From Gonioctena quinquepunctata (Eukaryota > Arthropoda > Insecta > Coleoptera > Chrysomelidae): a stretch of 64,000 bases of DNA. Positions 45,298-56,443 of the stretch are shown here, piece by piece; position 1 is the first letter of the stretch; each line of letters starts with the position of its first letter. The notes beneath the pieces are model-generated. The model had not been told where the DNA came from and searched no databases. It saw only the letters and a program-made list of their open reading frames with translations. The stretch is taken from positions 62,001 through 126,000 of the forward strand of contig JAFIRS010002860.1 of the NCBI GenBank assembly GCA_018342105.1. The letters are read 5' to 3'. The position numbers and the translations under genes were made by a program.

Positions 45298-48200
45298 TTG
45301 AAACGAAAAAACGCGCTGTCGCCATCTCCCGTTCCTTTTCCGGGGTTTTAATTAACATGTGATACAGATTTTCTAAAATTCCTTCTACTCCTCTGATATT
45401 AACTAGGCTGTTTATTTTTGTTGAAATATCAAATATTTTGCTATCTAAAATGCTAGGTATTATAGTTGGAAAGGGGATAGGTGGGGAGCCTTTTGTGGGC
45501 TGGATAGTTCTTACCACCACCGGCGGTGTCTGATTTCCTTCGTTTCTTGGTCTTAAGCCTTGTTCCCTGTTGTCTGTCCGGGGTAGCGCCGGAAATCCGG
45601 CGTACCCTATTCTCGACTCTTCATCGCTCGCATCTGTATGGGGTAGCGCCAGGTCACCGGCGTACTCTCTTCTCAACTGCTCCTTCCTTTTGCCTGGTTG
45701 GGGTGGCGTCTGTTTGACGTACCCTCTTCCTGGCTCTTGCTGCCGTTTGTCTGTTTGGGGTAGCGCCCGGTCTCGAGCGTACCCTCTTCCCGACTGGTCG
45801 TCTGTTTGGGGTAGCGCCCGGTCACGGGCGTACCCTCTTCCCGACTCTTCCTCCTGCTGCCCGGACTGCCTCGCCCTCTCCTTCTGCTCCCAGTAATTGG
45901 ATCTAGGGTGTGGAGCCTCCTCATACCTTGGTCTAGGGTGTGGTGCCTCCTCATACCTTGGTCCTTGCCTAGTTGTTCCTCCTTTCGTCAAGGAACTTAA
46001 GCTTCCTTTGATAAACTGGGCAGACCTTGGCGTTTGCCGGATGGTCTCCTTAGCGAATTACAACACTGTGCCGGCGTGCTGGGGTCCTTTGTACAATCCC
46101 TCGTATTGTGTTCCTCGACGCATTTCACACATCGAGGTAGTTTCTTACACATACTCGTTGCATGGCCCCATTCCTGGCACTTGTGGCACTGTGTTATCCT
46201 CTTATCAAATACCATTATCTCCCAGCTGATCAGGGCGTATAGTACCGTACGGATCTTGTCCTTCAAATGATTTAGCTTTATTTTCTGGCTCGTGCTTACC
46301 ACGAATAGTTTTCTTTCGATGTTTCTCATTCTTGTGACTTTAATGACTTCCAGTCCTCGTTTCTCCAAATCTTCTTTTATCTCTGCCGGCTCTGGATTAT
46401 TTTCCAGGCCCGTAGCTACAAATGTGTGGACTTTATCCTCCGGCTTCGTATATGTGTGATATCGAGCATGCATTCCGTCCAGCTTTTCCTGGACTTTCCC
46501 ATGATCATGATCTGTATATGTTTGCAACACTGTTTGTCGGCTGCCGTGGTTAAATTTGATTTGACACTTTTTCCAGTTCTTCTTGCAATTCCACTAGTGC
46601 TTCTCCTCTCAATGGCAGTATTCCTGTTATTACTATTGGAGGCATCATTTTTTTTCATGTTTTTGGGGTCCTGTTTTGGGCTATCCCCGGCTTACTCTTT
46701 GGTGGTGCTTTTTCGAATCTGTTACGTTCCCTGGTTCTATTTGCCCTTGCTCATTTGCTTGTTCATTTCCCATGTCCCTAAATTTCTTTTTCTTCCTTCT
46801 CTCCGCTCTTTTTTGCGAATCTGTGATCTTCGCCGGTTTTGCCTCTGCGTCAGTATCATTTGCCGACTCCTGCGTGTGCTCCTCACTAGCCAGGACTCCA
46901 TATCTATTCTCCGTGGGTATTTTAAAGCTTGAACTTATACTATCTCTTTTATTCAATATCTCGAGTTTTCGCTTTTCTTTTTAATTTTTTTCTCCTCGCT
47001 TCGTCTTCATTTTTGAACTTTTCTATCGTTTTAATTCGTCTTTCTCCCTTCGGGATGGCTATTACTTTGATTCTGGCTTCCAAGTATTCAATTTCGTTTT
47101 TGTGCTCTTCTGTAAGTACTTCCAACCAGTGGTCTATAATGTTTTCAATCTCGCCTCGGCAAGCTTGATGTATGGTATTCCATCGCACTTGTCTTCATCT
47201 AATTTACTCTGTATTCGGTCTCCAGACTCTTTGGTTCTTCTCTGAGCTTCTTTCCTTATATCACCTAACAAGAGGTTTAATTCTTTCTGCGTTTTCAGGA
47301 TTTCCACTGTATTTTCCGGTTTATTTTCGAATTGTTTCATATGTTTCAATTCGGTTCTTGGCATTTTGTTTTTTGCCTCAACATATTTTTCAGGGGTTCT
47401 TGAGGTTTTATATTATCTTTCGATGTACCTGCTTCTTTGAGGTCCTCTTTTGAAATATATGTAATGAAGTTCAGCTTTTTCTCCTTCTGTTTTCCCCTGT
47501 GTTTCCTTCTTTTCCTCTTTTTCTTTCCTTTTATTTTTTTTTCTTGCTTATATCTTGTCAGCTCCACCATCATTCTTCTGCTTTTTTCCGCTGTTATTAC
47601 CTCATGCTCTTCGGATTTCTCCGCTTCTGATGTCTGGTTTATCTCCATTTTTTCTGAATCTGTGGTCTTAGGATTTACTTCACTCTGGATTCCTCCTATA
47701 GCATATCCGCTTTGGAAGTTTTTGAGGTTTTCATTATCTTGGATAGCTCTTTGAATAATCAACAGTTCTCTTTTGGTTATTAAATTGTATCCGCAGCTCT
47801 CCTCTGTGTCTTTAATTGAGCCCACTCATTGCGTGTGGACCGCGTGATTTTCTGCACTTGTTGGAAAAATATGCTGGTCAGCCGTTCCCCCACATTCGCA
47901 AGGTGCACTGGCCTTCATTTCCTTTTCCTTAAGTTTACCATCCCACTGGGATTTTTTGGATATTTGTAATTCTGGACTTAGTTTTTTCTTTCTTTTTCTC
48001 GCTTTCCTTATTCTGTCCTCCTCCGCGTCAGCCCTCAGTTGGCTTTCCTTGGAGACATCTATGTCTGTTACCACCCTACTTATGCGGCTGACTCGTCTCA
48101 TTGGCCTAGGGTGTTTAAATTCGGTTTCATTTTCCGACTCTGTATTTAAAGTTTGGACTTCTGCGTTCGCACTTATGCTGGCATTTTTTTATTTAATTCA

Positions 48201-48764
48201 CTATTGTTAGTAGTACTATCGATATTACTTTTTAATGCATTGGATAATTCGTGGCTCGTTGTCCCCCCCTCCGCAGTCTCAACGACTTCGGACGGTCCGA
48301 GGGGCTCTACCACATTTCCATGCTTATCCATGTATGTACATTCGTTTTCTAAATTTGTTACCACAGAGTATGAATTTCTGTAGTCCTCTGGGTCGGATTG
48401 TGGCTGCATATGTTTCCTTTCTTCCATATTCGGTTCTGGAAATATGAATTTAGGTACTAACTTTGGTGCAGGAGTGCTAGACGGTGTGCCAAGGTTTGAC
48501 TTGGCATCCGAATAGGAAGTTGCTGGAGCTTGCTGAGTTTTTCTGGCTTTCGGTGGATGTGTTTTCCTTGTTTCCGGTATTTTCGGCCAAGTTTACTTCC
48601 AAATTCTCGAGTCGGAACTCGTCGTTGGTTTGTACCAACTCATCCTTGCTTGTTTGGCTTGGGCTTCCTTCTGCAAGTGGGAGGGTCCCTTTTTCGTCTT
48701 CCTGTGGAGTTGCATCCTGTTTGGGCTCTTCCTTATCGGGTGGCTCCTTTTCTTGTTCCTTCAT
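45284..48764 (-). pseudogene. Jockey-type LINE ORF1 (gag-like) with zinc knuckles and repeats
   Basis: The start at 48764 (MKEQEKEPPDKEEPKQDAT) is acidic and Ser/Thr-rich. A Lys/Glu-rich coiled region follows (48101-46681, several frames). Then comes a PRE_C2HC-like RNA-binding domain at 46530-46160 (FVATGLENNPEPAEIKEDL, GLEVIKVTRM) and the knuckles CHKCQEWGHATSMC and CVKCVEEHNTRDC. A shift near 46040 leads to a repeat-rich tail at 45991-45284 with units like SGRGYARDRALPQTD. ORF1 proteins coat LINE RNA. At about 3.5 kb it is long for the group; the repeats account for part of this. Confidence 0.75.
45581..45965 (-). repeat. Tandem repeats in the C-terminal tail of Jockey ORF1
   Basis: About five units of 48-66 bp (45581-45850), each with GGGTAGCGCC and GCGTACCCTCTTC on the + strand, encode GRGY-x-RDRALPQTD-like peptides. 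They are followed by two 33-bp units at 45900-45965 (TAGGGTGTGGAGCCTCCTCA) encoding PRYEEAPHPR. Basic, Gly/Arg-rich repeats would suit RNA binding. Confidence 0.8.
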
Positions 48765-49275
48765 GTTTCCTTAGTTCATTCGAAAAAATTCTCGAATGGA
48801 TTTGTCGGAATTTTGACGATTTTGTTGAAAACGGTGGATTTTGCTGTTTCTCCGATTATGGATTTCTTCGAATGAAGTGCTCAGATGGTTTTGTTCGGCG
48901 AGTCTACTCCTATTGTCTTGCCACGCCCAATGGGCGTCGCCGAAATTAGTTAGTCTGAGACTATCGAACAGGGGTTCACTGTAGGAGCCGACTTAGGAAG
49001 TGAAGTCAGCCTCCTACTCACCCGCTGTCCTATATCTACCCTAATCACTGCACTCGTACCACTTTTTTTTTAGCAAAGTGATGTTTTTATGTTAATAAGA
49101 GGTAATCAAATAGGGTTTTATTTTGGCCCTTTAAAATTAAGAAAAAATTCTTATCTCACCAATGTGAGTTTGACACTTGAGATTTATTTAGCAAAATTCG
49201 TGATAATATTCTCTTGATTTACTTGCACTGAAAGATTGAGGTTATGCGAACACGACCACTCACTTCGGCTCTCAA
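48765..49275 (-). other. 5' UTR of the Jockey-type LINE
   Basis: Non-coding leader on the - strand from the target duplication to the ORF1 ATG. Jockey elements carry an internal promoter here; no specific motif was confirmed. Confidence 0.5.
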
Positions 49276-50060
49276 TCTCCCGGGTACCAGATCTTCTCAA
49301 TATTTGCAATGCAGAAATCGCAGCAATTAATTCAGGCATCGGAACTTGTTTACAAAAAAATATCAAAAAATGCATCGTCTTTACAGATTCCCTCAATGCC
49401 ATTCATAAATTAAAGCAAAACAAGGTTCAAACATCCAATGATTTAATTTCTCTTACCACCAAGCAAATGATTTTCGAATCCAATGAAAATGGGATGGACT
49501 ATCACCTAGCATGGATACCCGGACACGCCAACATAGAGGGAAATGAAAAAGCCGATACACTGGCCTCAATTGGTAGAAATTTGAATGTTCCTCATAAAAT
49601 TAAACTCAGTAAAGAAGATATATTACCTACTCTGAGGAGATAAATTAAAACCAGATTTTGCAATTATTGGAAAAGAACAACCCACGACAAGGGAAAATGG
49701 TACTCACAGATACAGGAAAATTTTCCACATATACCATGGTACAAAAAATTCCCATTTATTGACAGGCGACACATCACGACGATTATTAGAATGAGGACAG
49801 GGCACTGTCTAACTGGCTCCCATCTATATAGAATTGGATGTAGAGAATCTCCACTGTGCGAATGTGGAAAAGTTGAAGACCTCAACCATATGATTCTAGA
49901 ATGTCCAATAAACCAAATACCGAATGTGAACTTATACCAAGAATTTCAAAATATAGGTGTACCAACACCATTATCTATTCAAAGCATACTATATACCATG
50001 AGCTTAAAATCAATGCTACTCCTAATTAGATTTTTAAATCATAACAAAACGAAGTTATAA
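49276..50060 (+). pseudogene. I-type LINE RNase H, remainder, and C-terminal Cys region
   Basis: Coding sense resumes at the second target duplication (49276-49289): DLLNICNAEIAAINSGI (Glu of RNase H), CIVFTDSLNAIHKL (second Asp), HLAWIPGHANIEGNEKADTL (His and last Asp). After a stop at 49641 come RTGHCLTGSHLYRIG and ESPLCECGKVEDLNHMILEC, the C-terminal CCHC-like tail common in I and Jockey LINEs. The 3' UTR is 50061-50443. Confidence 0.85.
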
Positions 50061-50457
50061 AAAACCAAATTTGTTTTTTTTACAGATCCTTACTCTTTCT
50101 ATGACCTGGGTGCTTCTAAAACCGAGGCAACATTTCGGGTTTGTGTAATGCTCCACCGTTGCCCCGGCGCGAGAAAAGTCTATTCCTTTGTTGTGCTATC
50201 TGTCTTATAACCTCCTTCACATCTAGTAATTATCTTGACACTTATACTTGGAAAGTTTTGAGTTATTTTTAGAGTTTTTAGACCAAATATATCAAGTTAC
50301 AGCATCAAGCAGGACAAAGAAAATACGGGCATTTATGGTATCACTTCGAGTGAGACGACCAGAATGCCTAAAGAAGGGTGATTGAGAAAATCACTGAAAA
50401 CTGGCAGAGTGCCCCTAAGGAGCAGAGCCATAAAACAAGCAAGCATAGAGTTCTCCA

Positions 50458-51003
50458 ATTCAAACAGTCAACTTGGTTAAAACCTTATGTAGATCTAAAT
50501 ACTAAATAAAAAATAAAAAAATAATTAAAAAAACATCTGTTTGAATTAATGAACAAACATAGCGTCGTCAAGCTGATTACCAAGTGGGATGGTCGTTATG
50601 GTGCGAAATCTTATATCTCCAAACCAGAGTTTAAGTCGGTTACAATGTTCAATGAAAATCTTGCAGCTGTAGAATTAAATAAAACAGAAATGTATTTTAA
50701 TAAGCCCATATGTGTGGGCTTTAGTATACTAGATATTTCTAAAACAAAAACTCACAATTTCCTCTACGACTATATGCAAAAAATATTTGGAGAAAAATGT
50801 TCTGTTTTATCCAATGTCCCGATGTCTTCGTTGTAATCCTTCAGGATTGTCATTATATATTCGACACTAGTGATTATTCCAAGAATTATAGATATAATAT
50901 ACCTTTAGTTAACCAAAAAGTTGATGGAGTTATGAAGGACGAAAATAACGGCAATCTGATGACGGATTTCATTGGTCTGCGATCAAAATTATATACTACG
51001 AAG
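50458..51003 (+). pseudogene. Polinton-like DNA polymerase B, palm and thumb region (piece 4)
   Basis: It resumes after the LINE duplication with FKQSTWLKPYVDLNTK. After decayed sequence it gives SVVKLITKWDGRYGAKSYIS, VELNKTEMYFNKPICVGFSI and FLYDYMQKIFGEKCSVL. The catalytic D-T-D box that should follow is replaced (SNVPMSS), so the active site is lost. IFDTSDYSKNYRYNIPLVNQ, VMKDENNGNLMTDF and GLRSKLYTTKV lead to the GTTCT target duplication (51004-51008). Confidence 0.85.
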
Positions 51004-51008
51004 GTTCT

Positions 51009-51160
51009 TGTTATAGTATTAGTATTTCAGTTATTTGCTCCCTTACTATTTATTATAATAATATATATAGATGTCAAGCATGAAGTTTTTGTACAATTAA
51101 CTTCAGTAAACGTTCAACACTAAAGTCGAATAGTTTCATATATATTTACATCATATAACA
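51009..51160 (+). repeat. 5' LTR of the second Gypsy (152 bp)
   Basis: TGTTATAGTATTAG...CATATAACA. Compared with the 3' LTR it has a few substitutions and a ~6-bp length difference around the ATAATAATATATATA run, and one changed stretch (AAGTTTTT/ACAGTTTTT). Confidence 0.93.
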
Positions 51161-51171
51161 TGGTGGCAGCG
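51161..51171 (+). other. Primer-binding site, complementary to tRNA-Leu (UAG type)
   Basis: TGGTGGCAGCG begins immediately after the LTR. It complements the CGCTGCCA-CCA 3' end known from animal tRNA-Leu(UAG). Confidence 0.65.
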
Positions 51172-51187
51172 TAAAACTATTGGAAAA

Positions 51188-52215
51188 TACGATGCAATCA
51201 ATGGCAAATATGTTTCCTCCGAAAGCTTTCGAACCAGGAACTGATCCTGCATTATCATGGGCAAAGTGAAAACAGAAAATAGATCTGTATTGGACAGCAA
51301 CTGAGATGGAAAAAGGAAGCGAAGAGAAGCAAAGGGCAACTTTACTTCATATTCTTGGCGACTATGGAATCAATGTGTATAATACACTGAATTTTGATGA
51401 GAAGAAAAAGAGAACTGTTGAAATAATTTTGGGAAAACTCACAGATCGTTTCGAACCGTATAAAAATGAAACATATATCAGATTCCTATTCTCCACATGT
51501 AGTCAAAAAGAAGACCAGTCCATTGACCAGTATGTTACACTGCTCAAACAAAAATCATCCGAATGTGGATTTGGAAATTTAGTCAATTCACTAATAAGGA
51601 ATAGAATGGTGTGTAGTATACTTAATAACTCTTTGAGAGAGAAACTTCAGAGAGAAGAACCTTACATTGGCAAAATGTGTGGATATATGCAGAGCTGATG
51701 AAGAACTAGAAAGCAAGGCCAAATTATGTCAGCAGGTGTGAGTAGTCTCAATATCAATAGCATGAAATGGAGACCAGAAAACACAACGAGGAGTCGAAAT
51801 GAAGAACGAGAAAGAGCAGGAAAGCAGTACAACAGGAAAAGTGCATCTACAAAGGAAATGAAGCGGTTCACATGTCAACGTTGTGATACATAACTTCGGG
51901 AAATGTCCAGCATGGGGAAAAACTTGTAAAAGGTGTGGGAAACAAAACCATTTTTCTTCAATGGGAAAGAAAATCTTCGAGATACAATATGACAAAGAAA
52001 GTGATAATGAGGATGATAGGTATGAAGAGGAAGAGGTAAACTATCTAGAAATAGGCAGTATTGTAGAAAGTGATGAGGTATGTGCTATTCATCACAATGA
52101 AAATGATCATTGGTCTGAGGTGATTTCTGTAAATAACGTAGCAATCAAATTCAAACTTGATTCAGGAAGTGAAGCCAATATTCTGCCTATGAAATTTTAC
52201 GAAAAACTAAAATAA
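51188..52215 (+). pseudogene. Second Gypsy: gag and protease
   Basis: Gag starts near 51191 (MQSMANMFPPKAFEPGTDPA), has a stop after SWAK, and continues at 51306-51698 with IDQYVTLLKQKSSECGF-type capsid sequence. A knuckle-like region FTCQRCDT and CPAWGKTCKRCGKQNHF lies near 51870-51950, across a shift. The frame 51883-52215 ends with the protease motif IKFKLDSGSEANILPM, broken by a stop at 52213; 52222-52503 continues the protease C-terminus (YDLYVLKGNFEPILGLRACV). Confidence 0.8.
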
Positions 52216-52503
52216 TAAAAAATGGAAAGTCAACAAATAAATGTGCTGGGTGTTTGTAAAATCAATGTTGAACATAATGGCCTGGAAAAATGCTATGATT
52301 TATACGTTTTAAAAGGTAATTTTGAACCAATTCTCGGATTGAGAGCTTGTGTGGAATTAAATTCAATCAAAAGGGTCCACTATCTTGAGAAAATCCAGTC
52401 TTCAAAAAATATAATTGATCAATTTTTCATGTTTTCAAAGGACTTGGTTGTTTCGAGAAACCCTGTAGCATTAAAGTTCGAGATGATGCAGCTTCCCATG
52501 TAG

Positions 52504-54904
52504 CAAGATGCAGTAAAATCCCGATTGCCCTACATGAGCCTGTGAAGAAAGCACTGGAAATTATGGAAAAACAAGGGGTAATCACCAGAGTTGAAAAAGC
52601 AATGGAATGGGTAAATGGTAGTGAAAGAAAAGAAAGATGGTTCTATACGCATATGTATGGATCCAAGACCACTGAATAAGTATATTATTCGTCAACATTT
52701 AGAATTGCCCACCAGTGAAACGATATTTGCTCAAATAGGTTCAGCTAAATATTTCACAGTGTTGGATGCATCTTCAGCCTTCTATCAGATACCAATGGAT
52801 GAAAAAAGTTCCGAATTTTGTACATTCATAACACCTTTTGGAAGATACAAATTTGAACGCCTTCCATATGGATTATCAAATGCTTCAGAAATATTTCAAA
52901 TTTATATTTATGATCTGATAGAGGGTCTTGAGGGTACACTAGCCTATATCGATGATATTCTGGTTTTTGGGAATACTCTTGATCAACATAACCTCAGACT
53001 CAAAAATTTATTAGAAAAAGCTAGAGAGAAAAATATCAAATTTAAAAAAGATAAACTGCAACTATGCTCGAAAGAAATATCTTTTTTGGGTCATATAATA
53101 TCTGGTGAAGGTTTGAAAATTGATAAATCAAAAATTAACGTTATTGAGAATATTGAAAAACCCCATAATGTCAAAGAATTACAAATGTTCTTGGGCATGG
53201 TAAACTATTTGGGTAAATTCATAAAAATTTTTGCTGAAGAAACTTCACCACTAAGGTCACTATTGAAAAAAGATACTGTGTGGTCATGGGAAGACTACAG
53301 TCCCCAAAATAAAGCTTTCAATAGATTGAAACAGCTCATAAGCCAGGCACCGGTTCTGAATTTTTTCAATCCTAATATACCAGTTGTCTTAGCCACAGAT
53401 ACCTGCCAATATGGTCTTGGGGGGCATATAAGTCAGAACGGTCATCCCATCGCTTTCTGGTCAATGTCTCTAAATCAGGCCCAAAAGAATTATGCACAAA
53501 TAGAGAAGAATATATTCTGTTTGCAGTTGTGCTTGGATGTGAAAAATTCCATTATTATTTATATGGCAGAAAATTTGTTGCTATAACAGACCATTATTAG
53601 GCCTGATAAATAAACCAATTGATTCATTGTCCCCACGTTTACAAAGACTAGTCATACATTTATTGAAATATGACATACTAAAATATCTCCCTGGAAAAGA
53701 ATTATATATTCCTGATTTACTCTCAAGGAAACCTCTTCAAGAAGGTAAAGAGACTGGTTTTCTTGACGATTTTCGTGTAAGATCAATAATATTAGCTTCT
53801 GAGGAGAAACGTCAAGTCCTATTGGAAAGCGCGGAACAGGATGAAGAATTCAAAATTCTGAAACATTACATTCATAATGGATGGCCGAAACAAATATCGT
53901 CTATAGCAAAATTAGTGAAGCCATATTATCCATATAAGGATGAAATTTTTGAAATTGAGAGTTTTCTTTTGAAAGGAAACCAATTGATAATTCCAAAAAA
54001 CCATAGGATGGACATTCTCAATAGTATTCATTCAACTCGTCAAGGAGTTATTTCCTGTCAGAAACGTGCTCAAGATTCAGTTTTCTGGCCACACATTAAT
54101 GAACAAATAACTGCTTTAGTATCATCATGCATAACTTGTCTCAGATATTCAAGGTCTAATAAAAAACAAACTCTTCACCCTCATCCGATACCAGATCTGC
54201 CATGGGAGAAAATCGGGCTAGAGTTCCTAAATGTTGGAAATAAAAATTATTTGGTGGTTTGTGATTACCATTCAAAATTTGTAGAGATTTCCATACTCAT
54301 GAAGAAGGACTTCTATTCTGTTAAAGAATCACTCCTAGGCATTTTCAAATCACATGGATTACCTGCTGTCCTCATGTCTGACAATGGAACACCATTCGAA
54401 TAAAAAAATTTCAAATTTTTCCTCAAAGAACTTGATATAAACCACACTTCGTCCCGCCCCACCTATAGCCAATCCAATGGCTTGATTGAACGGCACATTG
54501 AAACATTGAAAGGAATGTTAATCAAAAATCGTGACAAACATCCTTACCTCATAGCTTTGGAATATAATAGTACTCCTAAACAATACCTGCCATCTCCTGC
54601 AGAAATGTTAATGGGCAGAAAATTGAATACTACTCTTCCGCGTTCGAGAGCTCAACTGAAACCTCTGTTTAACACAGAAAAAAATGTAGAAATTTTGCAA
54701 TCGAGTCAAGCAATGACAAAAAACTATTATGATAGGAACAAAAAACCATTATCAGAAGCAGTAGTTGACGAACCAGTGATGGTTCAAAAATCTACAAGGA
54801 ACTGGATACCTGGAGAAGTTATGAGCAGAGATGGAAATATCGAGAGCTACATAGTTCGAACAGATGATGGGGGAATATATCGTAGAAATAGAGGATTCAT
54901 TTGA
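52504..54904 (+). pseudogene. Second Gypsy: reverse transcriptase, RNase H and integrase
   Basis: The 323-codon RT/RNase H frame (52615-53586) is well preserved: KEKKDGSIRICMDPRPLN, FTVLDASSAFYQIPM, the catalytic LAYIDDILVFG, LGHIISGEGLKID, and LATDTCQYGLGGHISQ of RNase H. Integrase follows at 53627-54403 and 54482-54904: LVSSCITCLRYSRS (zinc-binding Cys pair), then WEKIGLEFLN, where Glu stands in the usual place of the first catalytic Asp. LMSDNGTPFE holds the second Asp and NGLIERHIETLK (54490) the Glu. Breaks lie near 53585 and at a stop at 54403. A Pro/Ser-rich tail (54901-55164) precedes the 3' LTR. Confidence 0.85.
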
Positions 54905-55254
54905 GACCCATACCCACTTCAAAGTCATTGAATTTAAATGGTGAACAAGAACAATCTTCTGCTATACCGCCAGAATCTTCTGCTATAGAGCCGCCGATAG
55001 CCACTGATTCATCACTACCAGACTCTTTATCGAATCAAGGATTATCCCCAGTGTTTCAATCTCCAGTGTCTCATGCAGAAGGAAGCACAGAATATATCTC
55101 AATATCAAGAGATGAAGCTATTGAATCCTCAAGGAAAAGACAAACAACCTCCTGTCAGATATAAAGATTATATTTGTCATTTTTGATATACTTCAAATTG
55201 AACTTTTTTTTATTTGTGTTTCTTGTTACAATGTTTGCAACTCGAAAGAGGACG

Positions 55255-55412
55255 TGTTATTGTATTAGTATTTCAGTTATTTGCTCCCTTACTATTTCTT
55301 ATAATATAATAATATATATAGATGTCAAGCATGACAGTTTTTGTACAATTAACTTCAGTAAACGTTCAACACTAAAGTCGAATAGTTTCATATATATTTA
55401 CATCATATAACA
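55255..55412 (+). repeat. 3' LTR of the second Gypsy (158 bp)
   Basis: TGTTATTGTATTAG...CATATAACA, preceded by the purine-rich CTCGAAAGAGGACG, which is the probable plus-strand primer site. Confidence 0.93.
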
Positions 55413-55753
55413 GTTCTCACCTTAGATGCAATTGGGGAACTCGATTTGAAGGAAAAAGATGAAATTCATCAAATTCTATCAAATTTGGGAACCACCAAGA
55501 AAGGGTGGGAAAAAGTCGTAGTAGATAATGAGATTACTTTCGAAGATTACGAGACTGCTTGGAAAATTCTACTCAAAAATGTGTCCGTCAACGGTTGATC
55601 AGATCTGAAAAGCATCAAGTGTTTTCCTTGGAGCAAGAAAAAATCGCTCTGAGTGCAGAGGATGAGAAGAGATACTTGTGTCCTGGATCACACCTGACGT
55701 TACCTTGGGGGCATTACTCTATCCAGGATCAATCATTGATGCATATATACTGA
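55413..55753 (+). pseudogene. Polinton-like DNA polymerase B, C-terminal end (piece 5)
   Basis: After the GTTCT duplication the coding sense runs on with TTKKGWEKVVVDNEITFEDY. After a shift near 55570 it gives RSEKHQVFSLEQEKIALSAE and DEKRYLCPG...LPWGHYSI, the conserved end of this polymerase family. About 26 residues before TTKKG do not fit the family and may be a local change. The protein ends near 55753. No other Polinton genes (integrase, ATPase, protease, capsid) were seen on either side. Confidence 0.8.
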
Positions 55754-56443
55754 TTTAACTGCATCGAAAAACTTTTAAAATTTTTGAATGAACACATAAA
55801 TAATTTGTTTTATTTTTAAATTATTGTTATTGCATTTTCTCAAGATGAAGATTTACACAATCTCATTTTTAGAAAGCCACTCCTGATAATATGCCTTTGT
55901 GGTCATTTGACATTTCAGAGCTTAGCATAACTCAAAAACATAACTTTCGACAGTGACGAAAAAGTATACCTACAGATCAAATGTCATCATCCATATAGGG
56001 ATTCTAGACTAGGAAAAGTGTTTCAATTACCGACCATTGTCTCAAAGACTCTCAATACTTCTACTAGAAATTATACTACATGAATTAGCTGGTAATTTTA
56101 TAAGGGTTCAAAAAAGTTTCATCTGTAATGTTATTAAGCTGTTATAAAGAAAACAAAACTATTTTCACTTCTTCAAAGTTCACTTAAAATTTAAAACGTT
56201 TGTTGACTTAATTTATTTGTCCGTATATCAATGTTCTTTACACATAATATTATTATTTGCATCATCAGAAATAAACATATTATTTCCCTCTGTAAAAAAC
56301 AAAATGAATGCAAATAATTTGCCAAACAAATGCAATTTAAAAAATCTAACACTTCATAACTCTGAGAAATTAGTATTATTACTTTGAGTTTGTTGACCAA
56401 TAAATTTATATTAAATGTAGTTTTTTAAATCTCTTAATTTCAG
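55754..56443. other. 3' end of the TPK intron, AT-rich
   Basis: No gene is seen. A pyrimidine-rich stretch TTTTTTAAATCTCTTAATTT precedes the CAG acceptor at 56441-56443. Confidence 0.6.

Larger units (their letters stand above)
42065..49275 (-). mobile_element. Jockey-type LINE, 7.2 kb, nested in the I-type LINE
   Basis: Inserted on the - strand, flanked by TCTCCCGGGTACCA at 42051-42064 and 49276-49289. The - strand 5' end is near 49275. ORF1 lies about 48764-45284, ORF2 45297-42619, and the 3' UTR down to 42065. The 3' end is a short (TTGA)n tail (TCAATCAATCAATAAA on the + strand) instead of poly(A). Both ORFs are broken by shifts. The near-full length with a long ORF1 suggests a full-length insertion that later decayed. 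Confidence 0.88.
38443..50443 (+). mobile_element. I-type LINE (with RNase H), inserted in polymerase B; split by another LINE
   Basis: Flanked by the 14-bp duplication CATAGAGTTCTCCA (38429-38442 and 50444-50457). The polymerase coding sense is continuous across the duplication. Own length without the nested insert is about 4.78 kb. Order: short ORF1-like frame, AP endonuclease, reverse transcriptase, RNase H, C-terminal cysteine region. An RNase H domain after the RT places it in the I superfamily. The 3' end has no long poly(A); it ends CATAAAACAAG. Confidence 0.88.
51009..55412 (+). mobile_element. Second Gypsy retrotransposon (Mag-like), 4.4 kb
   Basis: LTRs are 51009-51160 and 55255-55412, with a GTTCT target duplication (51004-51008, 55413-55417). 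The primer-binding site is at 51161 and the purine tract just before 55255. Gag, protease, RT, RNase H and integrase are present on the + strand, with stops and shifts. Removal rejoins the polymerase-B frame. Short LTRs, a DSG protease and RLPYGLSNA in the RT suit the Mag-like lineage. Confidence 0.9.
11753..56443 (+). other. 44.7-kb TPK intron filled with nested transposable elements
   Basis: The donor GTAAGA at 11753 and the acceptor TTAATTTCAG at 56443 join TPK codons without loss of frame. The intron holds two LINEs inserted one in the other, one free-standing LINE, three LTR elements, a polymerase-B element, a Tc1/mariner, several foldbacks and a SINE. Both coding orientations are present. 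The continuity of the gene across this distance assumes a correct assembly. Confidence 0.8.
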
